This document shows positions 5,375-10,010 of a stretch of 10,010 nucleotides of DNA, piece by piece; within the stretch, counting starts at the first letter, position 1; the number at the start of each line of letters is the position of its first letter. Origin of the DNA: Rhodothermales bacterium (lineage in GTDB: Bacteria > Bacteroidota > Rhodothermia > Rhodothermales > UBA10348). Made by a program: the position numbers and the translations under genes. Under the pieces are notes generated by a model that made no database searches, was not told where the DNA came from, and worked only from the letters and a program-made list of their open reading frames with translations. The DNA lies in the NCBI GenBank assembly GCA_030833605.1, contig JAURGV010000076.1, forward strand, positions 1 through 10,010. The letters run 5' to 3'.

Positions 5375-6502
5375 CTAAAAGTTATATCCGACACCAAGAT
5401 TGAACTGGCGAAAGTTGTGGGACTCTCTTGTGTAGAGCCATTGGTAATCTGCTTTTATGGCTACCTGTGGTGTAGGTCGGTGTGTTAGCCCCAGCGTTGT
5501 CTCCTGCCTTGCGTATGCGTCGTTGGCCGAAAAGCCAGTTGTTGTGGCCTGTGTATCGTACGCTTCATATCGCCCAAAGACGGTAAGCTGCATCTCCGTT
5601 TCCGGATTAATCAGACCCAGTACGTCGTATCCCAGTTCCACATAGCCCCCAAACTGGCTCGCTCCGGCTGCGTTGTCGAAGACAGCGTTAAGCTTTTCCA
5701 CCTCGGAGACGGTGGAATAAACAACCAGCCCCCGAGCTTCCAGTCCGTTTTTTTGGTAGCGGATGTTTGCTTCCAATAAATTGAATCGGACACCACTTAA
5801 GTCTGCATCAACTACCGTTTTGTTGGACGACAGGGACGAGGAATAAAACGACGCGGCAATCGATAGATTGAGATCCACCTGGAACGAAAGCCTCCCAGTA
5901 AAGGCCAAGTTGTCGGTCGACGAACGGTAACCGCTTTGGCGAGCGCCTCGAATTCCGTTTTTGCCACTGAACCCATCGGCGGAAAGCCCGGCCATCACGT
6001 ACGCCTCGTAATTGAGCCGGTCGGCCAGCCGTCCGTATATGCCCAATCCGGACTCGCGCCAGGTTGAGGGAATGAGAACCTTCTCCACGTTAGGACGCTC
6101 TACCCCGTTGAATGTCGGCGGCTCGTGAACGGGATTAATAATTCCAACCGGGATTAACAGAAGTCCTGCCCGTACGCCGAATGTTGGATAATATTTCAAA
6201 TCCACGTAGGCCTGTTCAAGAGCCACCTCGCCGCCATCTTCCTCTCCGGCTTCAATCAGCGTGTGCTCCACTTCAATTTCCGAATGAAACGTGACCCAGT
6301 CGTTGAATGCGTAGCCAACGAAAAGAACGAAGCGGTGGAAGTCGAGTTGCCCAGCCGGGTTTTCGCCGTCGTCGTTGTTTGTAACGTCGTTGTAGTGCAA
6401 CTCCCCGTAGCCTCCCAGCGTGGCTCTCTGTTCCTGCGCAAGAGCCGGTACGGCTAAAAGACTGAGCGAAAGACTCAATAAGAAGTATTTAAAGCTATTC
6501 AT
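5375..6502 (-). CDS. outer-membrane porin (phosphate-selective porin O/P-like)
   Basis: This 375-residue beta-barrel protein has a signal peptide cleaved after AVPALA (residue 22), a mature start followed by GGYGELHYND, many alternating amphipathic strands, and a C-terminal GVGYNF ending in phenylalanine, the outer-membrane assembly signal. A conserved block, VGIINPVHEPPTFNGVERPN and then IPSTWRESGLG, is typical of a Bacteroidota porin family related to OprO/OprP. The substrate cannot be read from the sequence. It is the first gene of the four-gene flavin operon, and the palindrome at 6540-6566 lies 37 bases before its ATG. There is no Shine-Dalgarno. Codon use and composition look like those of its neighbours. 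It presumably lets the operon's substrate reach the periplasm. Confidence 0.87.
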   Translation of the reverse strand: MNSFKYFLLSLSLSLLAVPALAQEQRATLGGYGELHYNDVTNNDDGENPAGQLDFHRFVLFVGYAFNDWVTFHSEIEVEHTLIEAGEEDGGEVALEQAYVDLKYYPTFGVRAGLLLIPVGIINPVHEPPTFNGVERPNVEKVLIPSTWRESGLGIYGRLADRLNYEAYVMAGLSADGFSGKNGIRGARQSGYRSSTDNLAFTGRLSFQVDLNLSIAASFYSSSLSSNKTVVDADLSGVRFNLLEANIRYQKNGLEARGLVVYSTVSEVEKLNAVFDNAAGASQFGGYVELGYDVLGLINPETEMQLTVFGRYEAYDTQATTTGFSANDAYARQETTLGLTHRPTPQVAIKADYQWLYTRESHNFRQFNLGVGYNF

Positions 6503-6539
6503 GTTATTGGCGATGTGGCGAGAAATGAACCCACAAGTT

Positions 6540-6566
6540 CCTTATTTAGAATCAATCTAAATAAGG
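6540..6566 (-). promoter_or_regulatory. 27-bp palindromic operator-like site upstream of the porin operon
   Basis: CCTTATTTAGA (6540-6550) and TCTAAATAAGG (6556-6566) are perfect 11-bp inverted arms around a five-base centre. The site ends 37 bases before the porin ATG, in the promoter zone. There is no T run in keeping with a terminator, and the arms are AT-rich like a protein-binding site. The TTTAGA-n5-TCTAAA core resembles operators of DtxR/MntR- or Fur-like metal regulators; the regulator itself is not identified. It could also partly serve as terminator for phnA transcription on the same strand. Confidence 0.6.
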
Positions 6567-6690
6567 TATTTCACCCTCCTTCAGCGTGTAGCCCATTTCG
6601 GTGAACTTAGTTTGAAAACACATCCAGGAGGTCGGAATATCCCCAAATAACGAACAGCTTGCGAATTGTGGTTAGAAAGCACTCTCCCAA

Positions 6691-7272
6691 TCAGTTCGTT
6701 TTCTTCACGAACTTAGTCAGTAGAACAATGCGCTGACCGCTGACTTTTCCTTCAATATGCTCAGCGTTGTCGCTCACTAACGAAATGCCTCGAACGGCAG
6801 TCCCTCTTTTTGCGGTGAAACCAGCTCCTTTCACATCCAAATCCTTAATCAACGTCACGGTGTCCCCCGCTTCCAACAAAACACCGTTGCTGTCTCTGTG
6901 CACAATGCTTAGGTCATCACTTTCGCCATCGCCGTTTGCTTTGGCCCAAACTTTCGTTTCGTCGTCCAAGTAGAGCATGTCAAGAAGCTCCTGCGGCCAC
7001 CCTTCTGCCCGTAACCGAGTGAGCATGCGCCACGCCATAACTTGAACAGCTGGTACCGTGCTCCACATGCTGTCATTCAAGCATCTCCAGTGATGAACGT
7101 CGACCGTTTCGGGCGTTTCAACTTGTCCTCGGCATGTACCGCACAACAAAACACATTCATCCGGACCCCCATTTGAGGCGGGCGGTATTTCATACACTCC
7201 AAGACCCTCCACTGAACCACACAACTCACAAATGGACCCACTCCGATCTCTCAATGCTGCTTCTGTACTCAT
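6691..7272 (-). CDS. PhnA/YjdM-like zinc-ribbon protein, long form
   Basis: The 193-residue protein ends in a clear PhnA domain: VHRDSNGVLLEAGDTVTLIKDLDVKGAGFTAKRGTAVRGI, then GKVSGQRIVLLTKFVKK, matching E. coli YjdM (PhnA) strand for strand. The N-terminal part holds a zinc-ribbon-like pair CELC (C15, C18) and CGTC (C44, C47). Between them and the PhnA domain lies a tryptophan-rich segment (about 62-110) absent from the 111-residue E. coli form; the long form is common in Bacteroidota. Despite the name, E. coli PhnA is not needed for phosphonate use, and the cellular role is unknown. It starts 22 bases downstream of the permease stop on the same strand, so the two may share a transcript. The hydrophilic sequence implies a cytoplasmic protein. 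Confidence 0.87.
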   Translation of the reverse strand: MSTEAALRDRSGSICELCGSVEGLGVYEIPPASNGGPDECVLLCGTCRGQVETPETVDVHHWRCLNDSMWSTVPAVQVMAWRMLTRLRAEGWPQELLDMLYLDDETKVWAKANGDGESDDLSIVHRDSNGVLLEAGDTVTLIKDLDVKGAGFTAKRGTAVRGISLVSDNAEHIEGKVSGQRIVLLTKFVKKTN

Positions 7273-7294
7273 TGTATAGTATTAACCTAGGTAT

Positions 7295-9691
7295 TTAAGA
7301 GCGGATGCTTTCCACCGGATTGGCAGTAGCTGATTTAACGGATTGATACAGCGTGGTCGCCAGTGCTATCCCCAATGCAAGACCGATGGAAAAGAAGAAT
7401 GTCATCACATCGACATCTACTCGGTAGGCAAAGTCATCGAGCCATCGGGAAAGCGCCCATGAGGTTAGGGGAATGGAAAAAACCGCAGCCAAAAGGACGA
7501 ACTTTATCAGGTCCCGAGACAGCGTGAAGATAATCCCCGTTACGGAGGCTCCAAGAACTCTTCGGATTCCGATTTCCGATTTCCGGATGGCTGCGGACAT
7601 GGCCGCCATTCCGAAAAGGCCTAGACACGCGATTAGGTTGGCGAAAAGCGCAGAAAACGAAATGATCTTCGTCCATTTTGCTTCCGACAGATACATCGAT
7701 TCAAGATCCTGATCCAGAAATGAATAATCGAAGGGCGATTCAGGAGCCAGCGATTTCCACACGGTTGCAGCCAACTGAATGGTTTCGGCCGATTTACCGG
7801 GTGCGTATTGAATCAGCGCATAATTGAGTGTCGATTTGGGTTCGAGGGACAGAACCGTTGGTTCCACTTTATGCCGCAACGAACGGTAATTAAAGTCCTT
7901 CACAACACCAATGATTGTAGGGCTGCCATATACGTTGGTGAGCTGATGCCCTACTGGGTTCTCTATATCCAACGCTTGGACAAAGGCTTGATTTACGATC
8001 ACTGAGCTGGAGGAATCGGTAGCCGATCCGGGTAGAAAATTGCGTCCTTGTTCCAATTCGATCTTCATTACGTCGAGAAAATCACTTTCGACCCCGTATC
8101 GATAGACTTGCTTACTTACCCCATTCACCTCTAACGAATACGAACTGTATCCTTGGGTGAAGGCATTGGAAATGGCCGTAACGCCTTCAATTTGGGTCTT
8201 ATCCGCCAATTCGGATCTAAATCTCTCGACGGCTTTTCTCTGATTCACTTCCCAAAGGGGGACAACCATGGTCCGGTCCTTCTGGTACCCCACCGGCGTC
8301 GAACTAAACAAATTCATTTGCCGACTCATCACATGCATTCCGGAAATGAGCGTGATGGAAATCACAAATTGTAAGGTTACCAGACTGGAAACCAATTTGC
8401 GGGATCCTCCAAGGCGGGATCTTCCCCTCAAAACGTCCACCGGTGGTAATCCTGAAAGCCGCAGCGCGGGAAATATGTTCGAAAATATGCTGACGCAAAG
8501 AACGAGTACCACAAGGAGTCCGACGGTAGTCCCGTCTTGAAACAGATTGAATTGCAGCTGTTTTCCAGAGAGATCGCTGAATACGGGCAGCAACAGTACG
8601 GCTAAGAATCCACCAATGACCGATATGAGTAAGCCCATTAGCAGCGACTCCCATCCAAGTTGCCTAAGAATCTCGCTCCGTCTTGCTCCAATGACCTTTC
8701 TAAGGCCGATTTCCTTAACCCTGGCGCCGGCTTGACCAATCGAAAGCGTGGTATAGTTGATGGAGGCAATGAGTAAGACCAACAACGCCAGCCCGGCCAG
8801 CAGCCAAGAGTAAAGGGGATTAGACGTGTCGACCAATCCACCTTGAACACTGGTATCCATATGAATGGGCTTCAGTGGTTGAAGCGTGTACGACTCAATC
8901 GGCAATCCAGCATCCGTTAATTCCGTAACGGATTGAGGATAATATCTCGCACGCAGGCTGGGCATGAGGTCCCCGGCGGATTCAAAGGTTACTCCCTCAT
9001 GGAGCATGAAGTAGACAAAATAATTAGACGTGCCCCAGTCATCGATTATCTGATCGCGCCAGGGAAGTTGAGCAATAGAATGCTCGAACGTCATCAAAAA
9101 GTCGAATTTTACCGAGCTATTGGCTGGTTGGGGGGCAGCTACTCCTGTAACCGACACCACTCGCATCCATTTTCCTTGAGATATTTCGATGGTTTGGCCC
9201 ATCGCGGACTCACCCGGAAATAGCAAATTTGCCATTTCTGAGCTAATAACGAGTCCATCGGGCTCGGGCAAAGCGGTGGAGGGATCGCCTTCGAGGAGTG
9301 GAATTGAAAAAACAGACAGCACGGCAGGATCTGCAAAAAGTAGGTCACCTTCCGTGTAAACAGCTCCCGCCGTAAAGTCGGTATGCCCTTGGTTCATCCG
9401 AACAGTATGTTCTATTCCGGAATGGTCCGTTTCTAACGCTTTCCCCAGTGGATAAGGCAACCAGGGCGAGCGACTTTTTATACTGCCGTCGGCATATTTG
9501 GAATCAGAAATAACGCGTCCAATGCGATCTGCGTTGGTATGATGATGGTCGAAAGTCACCTCATCTTTGACATAAAGAGCCAAAAGAAGACAAAAAGCTA
9601 CTCCGACGGAAAGCCCTATCACATTAATGGACGTGAAAAGGCGTTGCTTCACCAGTACACGAAAAGCAACTCGGAAATAATTCTGGAGCAT
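7295..9691 (-). CDS. ABC transporter permease, MacB/FtsX type, 798 aa
   Basis: This is a duplicated FtsX-type permease of the macrolide-export/lipoprotein-release superfamily, acting in the inner membrane with a separate ATPase. In the order of the protein: a first helix within LFTSINVIGLSVGVAFCLLL, a large periplasmic MacB-like domain, three helices of the first FtsX domain, a linking helix (SLVTLQFVISITLISG), a second periplasmic domain, and a last set of three helices. The coupling segments KEIGLRKVIGA and SEIGIRRVLGA that meet the ATPase are both present. I chose the ATG at 9691 because GGAGG (9698-9702) stands 6 bases before it and the protein then begins MLQNYFRVAFR, as family members do; the frame is open to an ATG at 9736. 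No ATPase gene is in the window. In Bacteroidota such orphan permeases often sit in clusters; the substrate is unknown. Confidence 0.9.
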   Translation of the reverse strand: MLQNYFRVAFRVLVKQRLFTSINVIGLSVGVAFCLLLALYVKDEVTFDHHHTNADRIGRVISDSKYADGSIKSRSPWLPYPLGKALETDHSGIEHTVRMNQGHTDFTAGAVYTEGDLLFADPAVLSVFSIPLLEGDPSTALPEPDGLVISSEMANLLFPGESAMGQTIEISQGKWMRVVSVTGVAAPQPANSSVKFDFLMTFEHSIAQLPWRDQIIDDWGTSNYFVYFMLHEGVTFESAGDLMPSLRARYYPQSVTELTDAGLPIESYTLQPLKPIHMDTSVQGGLVDTSNPLYSWLLAGLALLVLLIASINYTTLSIGQAGARVKEIGLRKVIGARRSEILRQLGWESLLMGLLISVIGGFLAVLLLPVFSDLSGKQLQFNLFQDGTTVGLLVVLVLCVSIFSNIFPALRLSGLPPVDVLRGRSRLGGSRKLVSSLVTLQFVISITLISGMHVMSRQMNLFSSTPVGYQKDRTMVVPLWEVNQRKAVERFRSELADKTQIEGVTAISNAFTQGYSSYSLEVNGVSKQVYRYGVESDFLDVMKIELEQGRNFLPGSATDSSSSVIVNQAFVQALDIENPVGHQLTNVYGSPTIIGVVKDFNYRSLRHKVEPTVLSLEPKSTLNYALIQYAPGKSAETIQLAATVWKSLAPESPFDYSFLDQDLESMYLSEAKWTKIISFSALFANLIACLGLFGMAAMSAAIRKSEIGIRRVLGASVTGIIFTLSRDLIKFVLLAAVFSIPLTSWALSRWLDDFAYRVDVDVMTFFFSIGLALGIALATTLYQSVKSATANPVESIRS

Positions 9692-9697
9692 GGAGAG

Positions 9698-9702
9698 CCT
9701 CC
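9698..9702 (-). promoter_or_regulatory. Shine-Dalgarno deciding the permease start
   Basis: GGAGG on the minus strand lies 6 bases before the ATG at 9691. The upstream ATGs at 9730 and 9736 have no such site. This favours the 798-residue form. Confidence 0.7.
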
Positions 9703-9826
9703 AGGGGATGTTACCTTTTGAGCGGTTCATAGCCATCTTATGGTCTTATCAATTCATTATGAACGATCATAGTGGAATAGATTCATCATTTTCAGCGTCT
9801 AAAAGCAATAACGGCACTAAGGGAAA

Positions 9827-9846
9827 CCCAATCCTACAAGGTTGGG
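9827..9846. other. hairpin in the divergent intergenic region
   Basis: CCCAA and CCT on the left (9827-9831, 9833-9835) pair with AGG and TTGGG on the right (9839-9846), with T9832 bulged and a loop of three bases. It lies between the divergent permease and secreted-protein genes, about 100 bases before the latter. There is no T run. It could be an operator, a leader hairpin or chance. Confidence 0.3.
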
Positions 9847-9946
9847 AATTCAAATTGCTGAAGATTAGCTTGGAATTATTCCAAAGCAGTTTGCCATTGC
9901 TTCCGGACTTCAAACGCTAGAGTAAGTCCTAATTTCGGTTGAATAT

Positions 9947-10010
9947 ATGAAGGCCAAATCACTTCTTTTCACGCTTTTTCTAATCACCTTCTCGACGGCC
10001 GTCAGCGCCC
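9947..10010 (+). CDS. start of a secreted protein (3' end outside window)
   Basis: Only the first 21 codons are present. They read as a classic Sec signal peptide: MKAKS, then the hydrophobic core LLFTLFLITF, then STAVSA with small residues at the cleavage positions. The mature protein is not visible, so no function can be given. It is divergent from the permease, with about 255 bases between the two chosen starts. No strong Shine-Dalgarno precedes the ATG. Confidence 0.65.
   Translation, partial: MKAKSLLFTLFLITFSTAVSA

Noticed and set aside
9690..9920. 76-residue ORF on the plus strand in the divergent intergenic region
   Set aside because: It starts inside the permease gene, lacks a ribosome site and looks like a chance open frame.

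Overview
The window reads as chromosomal DNA from a Bacteroidota/Rhodothermota-type (FCB group) bacterium, probably Gram-negative. The evidence is the roughly 800-residue MacB/FtsX-type permease with the N-terminal style of that group, the outer-membrane porin ending in phenylalanine, the porin/flavoprotein gene set, and the generally poor Shine-Dalgarno sequences. The phylum assignment is inference from protein style, not from a marker-gene comparison. Layout: (1) 1-363 is the 3' end of atpG (ATP synthase gamma), meeting tail-to-tail an unrecognised 146-residue ORF on the minus strand (366-806). (2) 894-1808 is a branched-chain aminotransferase (ilvE). (3) 1838-2301 is an RNA and repeat region: a sigma70-like promoter, tRNA-Ser(GCT), a strong terminator, a large inverted repeat, two copies of a ~95-bp structured element at a 98-bp period, and a second copy of the tRNA 3' end. 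(4) 2362-2850 (minus) is a lumazine synthase (ribH) whose C-terminal two thirds are clear but whose N-terminal third is not recognisable, followed by about 440 bases without a supported gene. (5) 3287-6502 (minus) is a tightly packed four-gene operon transcribed as porin, FMN-binding protein, four-helix membrane protein, ApbE flavin transferase, with a 27-bp palindrome just upstream of the porin. (6) 6691-7272 is a PhnA/YjdM-like zinc-ribbon protein lying 22 bp downstream of a large FtsX/MacB-type permease (7295-9691). (7) A divergent secreted-protein gene starts at 9947 and runs off the window. The most coherent functional unit is the porin-FMN_bind-membrane-ApbE operon. ApbE would covalently attach FMN to the SGAT threonine of the FMN-binding protein outside the cytoplasm; the four-helix protein with an HNH histidine cluster could connect it to membrane electron carriers; and the porin could admit the substrate. 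The palindrome resembles a metalloregulator-type operator, which would fit an iron or redox role, but that part is inference. The most unusual sequence signal is the repeat region after tRNA-Ser: the two units carry hairpins whose stem sequences changed in a compensatory manner while the GA/GA internal loop and GCA apex stayed constant. The array ends in a copy of the tRNA 3' terminus, in a manner reminiscent of the rtT repeats after E. coli tyrT.
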